A stretch of DNA of 64,000 nt from an uncultured Caldilineaceae bacterium (GTDB lineage: Bacteria > Chloroflexota > Anaerolineae > Caldilineales > Caldilineaceae): the NCBI GenBank assembly GCA_951812725.1, contig OX638330.1:3885405-3949404 (forward strand), given 5' to 3'. Under the pieces are notes generated by a model. That model made no database searches, had not been told where the DNA came from, and saw only the letters and a list, made by a program, of their open reading frames with translations. A program made the translations under genes and the position numbers. Of the stretch, positions 17,651 through 25,670 are shown one piece after another; within the stretch, counting starts at the first letter, position 1, and each line of letters opens with the position of its first letter.

Positions 17651-17681
17651 GAAATACTGAGGATAAGAGGTCCTGGACGCT

Positions 17682-18572
17682 ATGTCTGAGCAAGGAAGGT
17701 ATGCAGAGTTTCCCAGCCACACGGTCTCTTTTGAGATTATGACCAATGCGGACAACGAAGATAAGGAGCGCAGTTTCAGGGTTCTGGCAACGCCGCAGGA
17801 GATCGAGCATCTAGGCGAGCAGGGTTATTTAATCCGGGAGGCGCTTTTTGAGGGCGAGCAGTTGGAGCGGCTGCGCGGCGCCCTCGACGAGGTCGAAGCT
17901 GCCGAAGTGGGCGCCGCCCCTCGCACGTACGAAGAAGAGGCGGCACAGTCTGCGGCTGTCAGCCGTTCGAAGCGGTTTGGCGGCTGGTTTCCGCGTTATC
18001 TGATGGACAAGCATGCGGCCTTTCTTGAACTGATCAGTTTTCAGCCGACACTGTCGGTCGCGAGGGCAGTGTTGGGGCCGTTTGTACGCATCCGCCAGTT
18101 GGGCGGGCGGGTCAGTTACCCGGGCGAGCCGAACCAGGAAACGCAGTGGCACTTGCACCGGCGCACGGTGCCCAAGCCTCTGCCGGCATTCTTCTCCTTT
18201 CCGCACACTCTGGACTGCCTGATTTACCTGGATGAACTGAATGACGCAAATGGTACGCTGGCGATTGTACCTGGATCGCACCGGCGGGTCCATGACCCGC
18301 TGCCGGCTGACTGCTACGAGGAACTGCCAGGACAGAAGGTGGTGCGGGGGCCGGCAGGGACATGTATAATCATGCACAGCAATCTATGGCACCGGGCTTT
18401 GCCGACGCGGCCTGACGGCGAAAAGCGCCGCCTGCTGATTCTCTGCTACGGGCCGACGTGGATGCGCTATTCTCCCTTTGGCGTCAAACCGGAGGATAGC
18501 CTCGTCGATGCATTTTTGGACGAGGCCACTTCCGAAACGAAGGAGCTCCTGGGGATAGGCGGCTATCAGTAG
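17682..18572 (+). CDS. Phytanoyl-CoA dioxygenase (PhyH) family protein
   Basis: A 296-residue Fe(II)/2-oxoglutarate-dependent oxygenase-like protein. The double-stranded beta-helix core contains QWHLHRRTVPKPLPAFFSFP (His157, His159), CLIYLDELNDANGTLAIVPG, and the distal NLWHRALP (His237) followed by Arg residues (RRLLILCY) suited to binding 2-oxoglutarate. The usual metal motif HxD reads HxH here, which may be a subfamily trait or altered chemistry. AGAGG lies upstream of the ATG but at a rather long distance. The gene is a short distance downstream of MITE copy A and convergent with an SDR gene. Substrate unknown. Confidence 0.88.
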   Translation: MSEQGRYAEFPSHTVSFEIMTNADNEDKERSFRVLATPQEIEHLGEQGYLIREALFEGEQLERLRGALDEVEAAEVGAAPRTYEEEAAQSAAVSRSKRFGGWFPRYLMDKHAAFLELISFQPTLSVARAVLGPFVRIRQLGGRVSYPGEPNQETQWHLHRRTVPKPLPAFFSFPHTLDCLIYLDELNDANGTLAIVPGSHRRVHDPLPADCYEELPGQKVVRGPAGTCIIMHSNLWHRALPTRPDGEKRRLLILCYGPTWMRYSPFGVKPEDSLVDAFLDEATSETKELLGIGGYQ

Positions 18573-18578
18573 GCGCGA

Positions 18579-19334
18579 TCAGCCGCGGCCTACGTAGGGC
18601 ATCTGATTGGCCATGACGGTCAAGGTCAGCACGTTGGTGTCCAGAGGCAGGCTGTCCATGTAGAGGATGGTTTGGGCAACCCCGTCGGAGTCCATATTCG
18701 GCTCGACCATGGTGGTGCCGTTGGCCTGCTGAATGCCGGATCGCATACGTTCGGTCATTTCGGTGGCGGCGTTGCCGATGTCGATCTGGCCGCAGCAGAT
18801 GTTGTAGGCGCGGCCGTCGAGAGATGTGGATTTTGTCAGGCCGGTGATGGCGTGTTTGGTCGAGGTGTAGGGGGCGGAGTTGGGGCGCGGGGTATGGGCC
18901 GAGATGGAACCGTTGTTGATGATGCGGCCACCCTGGGGCGTCTGATTCTTCATGATGCGGAAGGCCCGCTGTGAACAGAGGAAGACGCCGGTCAGGTTTA
19001 CGTCGACGACGGATTTCCAGTCTTCGTAGGTTATTTCGTCGAAATCGGCGCGGGGGGCGCCGCGGCCGGCATTGTTGAAGAGGAGGTCGAGGCGACCGAA
19101 GGCTTCGATAGTGCGGTCGAAGAGGGCGTCTACGGCGGCGGGATCGGTCACGTCGGTCTGGACGACCAGGGCGCGTTCGCCGGCTCCGGACTCTGAGGCG
19201 GTTTCTTGGAGACGGTCGAGGCGGCGGCCGGCGAGGGCGACGGAGTACCCTTCCGCGAGCAGGAGCAGGGCGGTGCGTTTGCCGATGCCGGAACCTGCGC
19301 CGGTGATGATTGCTACTCTGCCGGAGGTGGTCAT
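18579..19334 (-). CDS. SDR family oxidoreductase
   Basis: A 251-residue classical short-chain dehydrogenase. The start at 19334 follows GGAG; the frame extends 35 codons further without support. Motifs: cofactor site TGAGSGIG (residues 10-17), NNAG, the catalytic Ser in NNGSISAHTP and Tyr-x-x-x-Lys in YTSTKHA. The C-terminal part is shorter than usual, and the segment after the Tyr-Lys pair (SLDGRAYNICCGQIDIG) departs from the common PG motif. It ends six bases from the convergent PhyH gene. Substrate is unknown. Confidence 0.92.
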   Translation of the reverse strand: MTTSGRVAIITGAGSGIGKRTALLLLAEGYSVALAGRRLDRLQETASESGAGERALVVQTDVTDPAAVDALFDRTIEAFGRLDLLFNNAGRGAPRADFDEITYEDWKSVVDVNLTGVFLCSQRAFRIMKNQTPQGGRIINNGSISAHTPRPNSAPYTSTKHAITGLTKSTSLDGRAYNICCGQIDIGNAATEMTERMRSGIQQANGTTMVEPNMDSDGVAQTILYMDSLPLDTNVLTLTVMANQMPYVGRG

Positions 19335-19508
19335 ATTTGTATGCTCCTTTGTTGATGTGGGTATTGTTTCGCAGCCATTGGACAGTGGGCGTCGCGGCAG
19401 ATGATGCTTCGTCGCCAGCCTTGCGCGGCTGTTGGGCACAGTCTATCACGGCAGCAATTCATTTCCTACTTGGCAGGGAAGGTTGGGGCAGGTCCGGGTT
19501 CGAGGAAG

Positions 19509-19713
19509 GTAACTACTAAGCCACAGTAGTTGACCAGCCAGTCATCCCTGGAACCATTCAGGCTCTTGGTGACGCAACTGGTGTACAGCCGCGGCCATGC
19601 TCGCCAGCCGACACGTTGCGAAAAAGGCACACGGTCGGTGAGGCATGTTTTTGTAGGGGGGCGTTGCGGGGGCGCAGCCCCTGCACAAGGGAGGGCCGAA
19701 GGCCCGACCGCAC
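19509..19713 (+). repeat. MITE-family copy B (left part)
   Basis: About 205 bases closely matching the left 206 bases of copy A (17365-17570), starting GTAACTACTAAGCC and ending after the GGCCCGACCG block. The right end is replaced by a different sequence (ACTGCAGTGGATAGTGATCAGTG) that resembles what follows the same block in copy D. Confidence 0.85.
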
Positions 19714-19833
19714 AACTGCAGTGGATAGTGATCAGTGGTTAGTGGCTTGAGACAACAGGTGTGGGAGTAGACACTGTTGGCTAAACAGGTTGCTGGATTC
19801 AGGTAACATAATTCACGGAGAGGAGAATTGACG

Positions 19834-20607
19834 ATGAAGATTTTGCGCTACAGTGCGGAAGATTCGACGAGGTACGGAATTTTGGAGGAGGACGGGGCTA
19901 TTCGCCAGTTGACTTCCTGTCCTTTCGACAGTATGGAGGAGAGCGGCGAGACGACGCATCTGGACAACGTTCGGGTGCTGGCGCCGGTGGGGAAGCCGCG
20001 GTTGATTGGGGTGGGGCTGAATTACCTTGCCCATGCGGAGGAGGGCGGACAGACGCCACCGGACCAGCCGATGCTATTCATGTTGCCTTCGACGGCCATT
20101 CTGGATCCGGAGGACGCGATCATTTACCCGAGTCAGGGACAGAACGTTCATTATGAAGGCGAATTGACGGTAATCATGGGTAAGGAGGCACGCCGGGTTT
20201 CGAAAGAGGATGCGTTGGACTATGTCTTGGGGTACACATGCGGCAATGATGTCAGTGAACGGGTGATCCAGGCCAATGAGATGGCGAACGGCTGCATGCT
20301 GATCGGAAAGGGGTTCGATACGTTCAAGCCGTTGGGGCCCTACATTGCGACGGGTCTGGATTCCACGAATCTTGAGTTGACGACGCGGCTGAATGGAGAG
20401 GTCAAGCAGCACACGAACACGGACGACTTGATTTTTCCGGTGGCGGAGTTGATCGCTTATATCAGCGAGGCGATTACGCTGCTGCCGGGTGATGTGATTA
20501 TGACGGGTACGCCGTCGGGCGTGGGCCCGGTCCAGCCGGGCGATGTGGTGGAGATTGAGATTGAAGGGGTTGGGGTGCTACGCAACCCGGTGGTGGCGGA
20601 GGGGTAG
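19834..20607 (+). CDS. Fumarylacetoacetate hydrolase family protein
   Basis: A 257-residue FAH-domain protein; such enzymes hydrolyse or decarboxylate C-C bonds of 2-oxo acids in aromatic or sugar-acid catabolism. The ATG at 19834 has GGAGAGGAG upstream; a TTG two codons earlier would be too close to it. The conserved metal site is visible: IGVGLNYLAHAEE, then YEGELTVIMG (Glu-x-Glu) and YTCGNDVSERV (Asp), followed by KGFDTFKPLGPY and the C-terminal GDVIMTGTPSGVGP. Single gene, between MITE copy B and the antitoxin gene. Substrate not known. Confidence 0.92.
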   Translation: MKILRYSAEDSTRYGILEEDGAIRQLTSCPFDSMEESGETTHLDNVRVLAPVGKPRLIGVGLNYLAHAEEGGQTPPDQPMLFMLPSTAILDPEDAIIYPSQGQNVHYEGELTVIMGKEARRVSKEDALDYVLGYTCGNDVSERVIQANEMANGCMLIGKGFDTFKPLGPYIATGLDSTNLELTTRLNGEVKQHTNTDDLIFPVAELIAYISEAITLLPGDVIMTGTPSGVGPVQPGDVVEIEIEGVGVLRNPVVAEG

Positions 20608-20715
20608 TTGGGGATGGCGGTTTTGTGGCGTCACGGGGCTTCCCGGTTCTGTGGGAGGAAGAGGACGTTCGGTGGCGTCACATACTGCCCTCCGCCACAA
20701 TGCAACCCATGTAGC

Positions 20716-20997
20716 CTATCTGCTTTGTCGGGCTACATACTCTTTGAGTATATTTCGAACCAGAGTCTGATGGGAGGCTCCTAACTCCTTTGCTTTGCTT
20801 TTGAAAAAAGTAGCTGTCTCCTTGTCAAGAGACACCGTGATATTTTCTGTCTCGGTGTCATTAAAGACAAGCTCTTCTGGGCGCGGCAAGAACTCTTTGT
20901 CTACGATTCGCAGGTCTTCAACATCCGGCAGATCGGGATTGTTAGCGTATTCTACAGTTTCCCGATTCTGCTTCGGCAGGTCATGTTTCTGGCACAT
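20716..20997 (-). CDS. brnA: BrnA-type antitoxin
   Basis: A 93-residue protein with a charged N-terminus and a C-terminal ribbon-helix-helix-like segment (ITVSLDKETATFFKSKAKEL, then GASHQTLVRNILKEYV), as in BrnA antitoxins, which bind DNA and neutralise a BrnT ribonuclease toxin. It overlaps the end of a decayed toxin frame (20952-21152), the usual gene order being toxin then antitoxin. With no intact toxin, it is an orphan that may regulate itself or be drifting. Confidence 0.75.
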   Translation of the reverse strand: MCQKHDLPKQNRETVEYANNPDLPDVEDLRIVDKEFLPRPEELVFNDTETENITVSLDKETATFFKSKAKELGASHQTLVRNILKEYVARQSR

Positions 20998-21152
20998 GCC
21001 GCCCCCTGTTCCAAATATAGCGCTCGGTACTTCCTCCAGTACCCAGCTCCAAAGATACGGATTCTGTTCGCTCTATAGGTAAAGCGAACCGTAAGTATGG
21101 AGTGTTCTCTTCCGAATCCGAAATATCTTGTCTCTTCGCGGGTGCTGTGTGG
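20952..21152 (-). pseudogene. BrnT toxin remnant (C-terminal part)
   Basis: Directly after, and in the same frame as, the stop of the DUF402 gene, 66 codons read HSTREETRYFGFGR, ILTVRFTYRANRIRIFGAGY and WRKYRALYLEQ. This matches the C-terminal half of BrnT toxins, including the strand pair and the final RIR-x-[IF] segment. The N-terminal ~40 residues and the start are absent, so no toxin can be made. It overlaps the antitoxin start by 46 bases. The deletion that fused it to the DUF402 gene probably removed the promoter and toxin start. Confidence 0.7.
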
Positions 21153-21788
21153 TCACGGGACTTCCCAGTTACGCGGGAGGACGGGGAGTTTCCACTGGGC
21201 AGGTGGGCGCCATGCGGCCCATGCTTGAAGCTGCCGGCGGCGGGACGTTATACACTCGCCGGCGATGCGCTGTGTTACACGGCGGATCCGTTCACCTTCA
21301 GCAGCTGTAAGCAGGCCAAGTTCGATGGCGACGGCGAGCTCGTCTTCGTCTTTCAGATGCCATGAGGTGAGGTCGGCACTGATGACCGCGTCGAGGACAT
21401 GGTCGGTTGTGTCGAAGCCGATGGTGGTACGTTTGAGGGGCAGTTCGGGATTGATCTTCCAGCCGACGTGGGTCCAGTCGGGGGCGGACCAGATAGTCCA
21501 GATGGAGGCGGCTTCTCCGGGCACGGAGGACCAGACGTGGTGTTGTCCGGTCCATTCGTAGAGTTTCCGTGTCCAGGTACCCGTTGCGGCGACGTGAAGA
21601 TGCTCTTGGCGGGAGCAGTCTGGCCCGGCGAAGATGGCGCCGGGCGCGATGTAGAGGGATACCAGATCGCTGCTGTCTTCGATGATGGTAGCCGGGATTG
21701 CGGCCCAGACTTCGTTTGTCCAGAGTTGGCGGAATACAATGTGGTCGCCAGAGGACCAGCGAAGTGCGCGAATTTCCGGGGACGTCAA
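21153..21788 (-). CDS. DUF402 family protein
   Basis: A 211-residue protein. The DUF402 core is at residues ~110-165: WKINPELPLKRTTIGFDTTD, HVLDAVISADLTSWHLKDED, then ELAVAIELGLLTAAEGERI. The acidic D-x-x-LD...D...KDEDEL pattern is the metal/nucleotide-phosphate site of FomD-like nucleoside diphosphate hydrolases. The N-terminal part (SGDHIVFRQLWTNEVWAAIP) is the small beta domain of the family. Cytoplasmic; substrate uncertain. Its stop is directly followed by the BrnT remnant in frame. Confidence 0.85.
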   Translation of the reverse strand: MTSPEIRALRWSSGDHIVFRQLWTNEVWAAIPATIIEDSSDLVSLYIAPGAIFAGPDCSRQEHLHVAATGTWTRKLYEWTGQHHVWSSVPGEAASIWTIWSAPDWTHVGWKINPELPLKRTTIGFDTTDHVLDAVISADLTSWHLKDEDELAVAIELGLLTAAEGERIRRVTQRIAGECITSRRRQLQAWAAWRPPAQWKLPVLPRNWEVP

Positions 21789-21815
21789 GGGGTGCTGCCT
21801 TCCATCATTTCATGA

Positions 21816-22562
21816 TCATTCGTGCGTACCTGTGCCGCAACTCAGATTGGCGAGAGAGGTAAAAAGTAACTGGGGAGAGGCAGCTAACTTTTTCATGGCC
21901 TGCTTCGCCCGCTCCATTTCGGCTTTCTGACCTCTAACCTGATTTGCTTCAAAGTGGGGTGAACTCCCGAAGCAGAAAGCGCGTGCACCTGGAAATTCGG
22001 ATAGAGATGCCAGGTAGTCTTTGCAGTTGGTTTCACCTGCTGACGACTCGTAATTCAGCGTTAAGCGGGCCGCCAAGTCGTGTATGACCGTCAGGTATGG
22101 AAACTGGACGTTTTCCAGGCCCTTTGCTTCAGCAGCATACGCCTCGACAAATTTTTTTACTTCCGTTCTGTTCTCGATACACAGGCGTTCAGCGGTGGCA
22201 AAGGCATTCATGTATATCACGGCTATTTTGTGGTCATCCAAAGTCACATCCGGGATTTCCCCTCTTTCGAGAGTTTTTCTCAGACCCAGCGACCCGTCAT
22301 TTTCCATGGCAGTCATTGCCCACAGTTGCAGCCATTGATCGTTTTTCATCTGCTCTGTGCCCAGGGCAGTTACAGGTTCGCCTTGCGCGTTGAGAAAGAG
22401 AGCGGGCACGCCATCAAGATATTGTAACGAGTTGAGGTGTTGGGCAAAACGAGGCGGAATTTCGACTGGCTCAGTTGCAGGGATGAGCGCAAGGGATCCT
22501 GGATCCATGGCGCAACCCGACAGCAGAATAATCAGAACGCACAAGAACAGGACTCGTTTCAT
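21816..22562 (-). CDS. Putative lipoprotein (paralogue 1)
   Basis: A 248-residue protein with a lipoprotein signal (MKRVLFLCVLIILLSGCAMD; lipobox LLSGC). The ATG at 22562 follows GGAG; an in-frame ATG ten codons upstream lacks a site. The mature part is mostly helical, with paired cysteines (ERLCIENR, GETNCKDY) and no family I recognise. A paralogue with the same 249-codon layout lies at 23363-24109 and is interrupted. The upstream regions, including an extended -10 promoter, are nearly identical in both copies. Confidence 0.7.
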   Translation of the reverse strand: MKRVLFLCVLIILLSGCAMDPGSLALIPATEPVEIPPRFAQHLNSLQYLDGVPALFLNAQGEPVTALGTEQMKNDQWLQLWAMTAMENDGSLGLRKTLERGEIPDVTLDDHKIAVIYMNAFATAERLCIENRTEVKKFVEAYAAEAKGLENVQFPYLTVIHDLAARLTLNYESSAGETNCKDYLASLSEFPGARAFCFGSSPHFEANQVRGQKAEMERAKQAMKKLAASPQLLFTSLANLSCGTGTHE

Positions 22563-22710
22563 CGTTACTCTCCTTTCTGTCTTCATATCCACAAGTTCCC
22601 ACGTTAGAAAACGCTGGTTTCACTGTTCTGAAGATAGAGCGACCGGTAAAATGCACCCATCGGGTGAAAGGATAGAGCAGGCAATGCCGATTGGGAATGA
22701 ATGTGTGTAA

Positions 22711-22719
22711 ATTGTAACA
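22711..22719 (-). promoter_or_regulatory. Extended -10 promoter of lipoprotein copy 1
   Basis: TGTTACAAT on the minus strand is a TGn-TACAAT extended -10 element, about 150 bases before the start. No good -35 is seen. The same element recurs in the paralogue. Confidence 0.4.
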
Positions 22720-22865
22720 TGGATTTGGGAGTATAAGTAGAGAGGATACAAAGGGGTGCATCACGGATTTGGGGTTGTCCCGAGAAGCCGCGCGGATCCC
22801 GGTACAATGCCCCAGAGGCAGGCACACGGCCTGCCCCTACCGGACCGTTTGGGGGGAAAACTGTT

Positions 22866-23051
22866 GGCTAGACACGTTGCTGGGGAAGAATGAGCACGGT
22901 CGCTAGCCAGAGGGGGGGCGTTGCGGGGGCGCAGCCCCTGCACAAGGGAGGCCGCTTGCGGCCGACCGCCCAAAATACAACAATGAGGGGAGAAAGAACA
23001 CCTTTGCTCGCCTCGTTCAGGGTTGCGAATCAGTTTCGGCTGAGTAGCTAC
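22866..23051 (+). repeat. MITE-family copy C (right part)
   Basis: Matches the central GC-rich block and the right end of copy A, ending in GTAGCTAC, a variant of the right terminal repeat. The left half is missing. It lies between the two lipoprotein paralogues. Confidence 0.8.
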
Positions 23052-23362
23052 CTTCTGACAGGAATCTCATGACTCCAGCACCCAAATTGTGCGAGAGGCC
23101 GCTGTCTCGTTTTCGTGGGGAAACGTTGCAATATCGCACCAGAAATAGTTGAAGTCTGGCTCTTCCCAGCGCGGCAAAAGGCCCCCGTACGCAATTGACC
23201 CTTGCTTACTTCCTGTTTCCTGTATTCTTTGCTAAGCCTAGCTCTGAAAATCCTATTGGCTCAGCGGGTGGAGTGGACGGCCAGAAAGTTATCATCAGCT
23301 CTGCCGATACCGAGGAATCACCTCAACGGCAAGGTACTGTCAAGACTATTACCCTATTTGTT
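23052..23362. other. Intergenic, nothing recognised
   Basis: The 311 bases between MITE copy C and the end of the second lipoprotein copy show no supported gene or RNA. Confidence 0.45.
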
Positions 23363-24109
23363 TCATTCATGCGGATCTGTTGGGCAAGTCAGACTGGCGA
23401 AAGAGGCCATGAGGTATTGGGGAGAAGCTCTGAATCTCTCCCTGGTCGCCTCAAATCGCTTCAGGTGGGCATTCTGGCCTCTCGCTTAACTTTTTTTGGA
23501 GATGGTTCCCTCGCCGAACCAAGAAAAGGATACATTCGGAAATACCGGGAGGGACGCCAGATATTCGTCACAGTTAGTTTCTCCTTTGGACGACTCTAAT
23601 ATCAACGTTAAGCGCATTCCTAAGTCAAGTAAGACTGACAAATATGGAAATTGGACGGATTCCAGACCCTTTGCCTTGGTAGCGTAAGCCTCTACCAGTT
23701 TTGTCACTCCCTCTCTGTTCTCGATACACAGGAGTTCGGCGGTGGCAAAGGCGTTCATGTAAGTGACGGCTATTTTGTGATCATCCATAGTCACATCCGG
23801 AATTTCCCCTTTTTCGAGAGTTTTTCTTAAGCCCAGCGACCCGTCATTTTCCATGGCAGTTATTGCCCACAATTGCAACCACTTATCGTTTTTCATCTGT
23901 TCTATACCCAGGACAGTAACGGGTTCGCCCTGCGCATTGACAAAAAGAGTGGGCACCTCATCAAGATATTGTAACGAGTTGAGGTGTTGGGCAAAACGAG
24001 GCGGAATTTCGACTGGCTCAGTTGCAGGGATGAGCGCAAGGGATCCTGGATCCATGGCGCAACCCGACAGCAGAATAATCAGAACGCACAAGAGCAGGAC
24101 TCGTTTCAT
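23363..24109 (-). pseudogene. Putative lipoprotein, paralogue 2, interrupted by a nonsense codon
   Basis: It is exactly as long as copy 1 (747 bases) and reads in one frame from MKRVLLLCVLIILLSGCAMD to SLTCPTDPHE, except for a TAA at 23486-23488 where copy 1 has Gln. The stop removes the last 41 residues. After the stop the frame continues with ARGQNAHLKRFEATRER, RASPQYLMASFASL, clearly homologous to copy 1. A truncated 207-residue lipoprotein could still be made. The signal peptide and 5' region are almost identical to copy 1, while the C-terminal third has diverged strongly. Confidence 0.75.
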
Positions 24110-24257
24110 CGTTACTCTCCTTTCTGTCTTCATATCCACAAGTTCCCACGTTAGAAAACGCTGGTTTCACAGTTCTGAAGATAGAGCGACCGGTAAAATG
24201 CACCCATCGGGTGAAAGGATAGAGCAGGCAATGCCGGTTGGGAATGAATGTGTGCAA

Positions 24258-24266
24258 ATTGTAGCA
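24258..24266 (-). promoter_or_regulatory. Extended -10 promoter of lipoprotein copy 2
   Basis: TGCTACAAT on the minus strand, at the same position relative to the start as in copy 1. Confidence 0.38.
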
Positions 24267-24413
24267 TGGATTTGGAGGGTATAAGTAGTGAGAATAACAA
24301 AGAAGGCAAGGAGAGCTGTCGCGGCTTACCATGTGTTTTGGTATGATTTGGTATTGCGTGATGCGGCAGTCAGTAAAGATGCTCTGCAGTCAGTCGTTGC
24401 GGAGGTATAGAGG

Positions 24414-25115
24414 ATGCCCTTTACAATCGACGGCGTCGTACCCTGGGGGAGGACGATGGACGAGTACTGCGGGATGTTCGATCTGGGGGAGCGGGAGCTG
24501 CGAGGGCGGATTCTGGGCTGCGGGGATGGGCCGGCCAGCTTCAATGCGGAGATGACGGCGCAGGGGTACAGGGTGGTCTCGGTCGATCCGCTGTACGCGT
24601 TTGCGGGGGAGGCGATTGAACAGCGGGTCGAAGAGACCTACGAGATTATATTAGAACAGCTAGCGCGCAATCTCGATGACTTTGTCTGGACCTATGTGCC
24701 GTCGCTGCCCGCATTGGGAGAGCGACGGATGACGGCGATGCGTCGATTTCTGGCCGACTATCTGCGGGGCAAGCGCGAAGGCCGTTATCTGGACGCATCA
24801 TTGCCCGACCTGCCCTTTGAGGACAGCTCGTTTGACCTGGCCCTTTCATCCCACTTTCTCTTTTTGTATAGCGAACAGTTTGACTTGACATTCCATGTTC
24901 GCGCTTTGCAGGAAATGTTGCGGGTCGCTCCTGAGGCGAGGGCCTTTCCGTTGTTGCAGATTGGGGGCGCGCCTTCGCCCCATGTCGAAGGCGTAATTGA
25001 CGCTTTCACAAGACAGGGTTTTCAGGCTAGAATAGAGGACGTTCCTTATGAGTTCCAACGGGGCGGCAGTCGAATGTTACGTCTGCGGAGGTTGTCCGGG
25101 GCGCAACAGAGTTAG
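24414..25115 (+). CDS. SAM-dependent methyltransferase-like protein
   Basis: A 233-residue protein. Motif I for S-adenosylmethionine is ILGCGDGPASFNAEM (about residues 33-47), followed by the acidic end of strand 2 (VVSVDPLYAF) and a motif-IV-like LPFEDSSFDLALSSHFLFLY. The region between them (60-130) is a long helical insert. The class I fold is clear, but the substrate is unknown. A GAGG lies shortly before the ATG. The cupin gene follows 32 bases later on the same strand. Confidence 0.85.
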   Translation: MPFTIDGVVPWGRTMDEYCGMFDLGERELRGRILGCGDGPASFNAEMTAQGYRVVSVDPLYAFAGEAIEQRVEETYEIILEQLARNLDDFVWTYVPSLPALGERRMTAMRRFLADYLRGKREGRYLDASLPDLPFEDSSFDLALSSHFLFLYSEQFDLTFHVRALQEMLRVAPEARAFPLLQIGGAPSPHVEGVIDAFTRQGFQARIEDVPYEFQRGGSRMLRLRRLSGAQQS

Positions 25116-25147
25116 CGGTCTGAATTCGTTAGCGGAGATTTGATTCG

Positions 25148-25522
25148 ATGGCAGTCCTCCCTCATACTCATAACGCCTACGACCCCATTAACACGCGCAG
25201 CAACATTCCAGGCGCTCGCATTATTACTGCGGGCACGTGCGGCGCAACGCAGATGGAGTTGTGGGAGCAGTACATGCCTCCCGGTGGTGAAATCCCGCGG
25301 CACTACCACGATTGTGAGGAGAGCCTGACCTTCCTCAGCGGTGAAGTCGAGGTGACGCTGGGAGAGGAGCGTCATCGGGTAGGTGCGGATACAACGGTGT
25401 TTGTCCCAGAAGGCGTTCTGCACGGGGTGCGCAATGTGGGGGAAGTGCCGGTGCGTCTGATAGCGGTTTTTGCCCGCGCCGCGCCAGCAGTCCTATACCT
25501 AGACGCCGATGAGTCCGCTTAA
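25148..25522 (+). CDS. Small cupin-domain protein
   Basis: A 124-residue single-domain cupin. Motif 1 is PRHYHDCEESLTFLSGEVEV, giving His-x-His and Glu metal ligands, and motif 2 is PEGVLHGVRNVG with the last His. It could be a small dioxygenase, isomerase or binding protein; sequence alone does not tell. It is the last gene before the BMP transporter promoter and probably shares a transcript with the methyltransferase upstream. Confidence 0.88.
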   Translation: MAVLPHTHNAYDPINTRSNIPGARIITAGTCGATQMELWEQYMPPGGEIPRHYHDCEESLTFLSGEVEVTLGEERHRVGADTTVFVPEGVLHGVRNVGEVPVRLIAVFARAAPAVLYLDADESA

Positions 25523-25558
25523 GTATGTTTTGAAGCACTATTTGAATTACAAGAGAGG

Positions 25559-25567
25559 TGCTATAAT
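25559..25567 (+). promoter_or_regulatory. Extended -10 promoter before the BMP-type ABC operon
   Basis: TGCTATAAT is a perfect TGn-TATAAT element, about 105 bases before the first permease start. TTGAAT lies upstream with a short spacer of 14, so the extended -10 probably carries the promoter. Confidence 0.55.
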
Positions 25568-25670
25568 TGGTACAGTTTGCCTTGTCCCCGATTCCCTGCA
25601 GGCAACGCGGCCGCGCGGATTTTGGTGGGCAGTCCCCGAAGCGCACTGGCAATGCGTTACTGAGTAAAGG

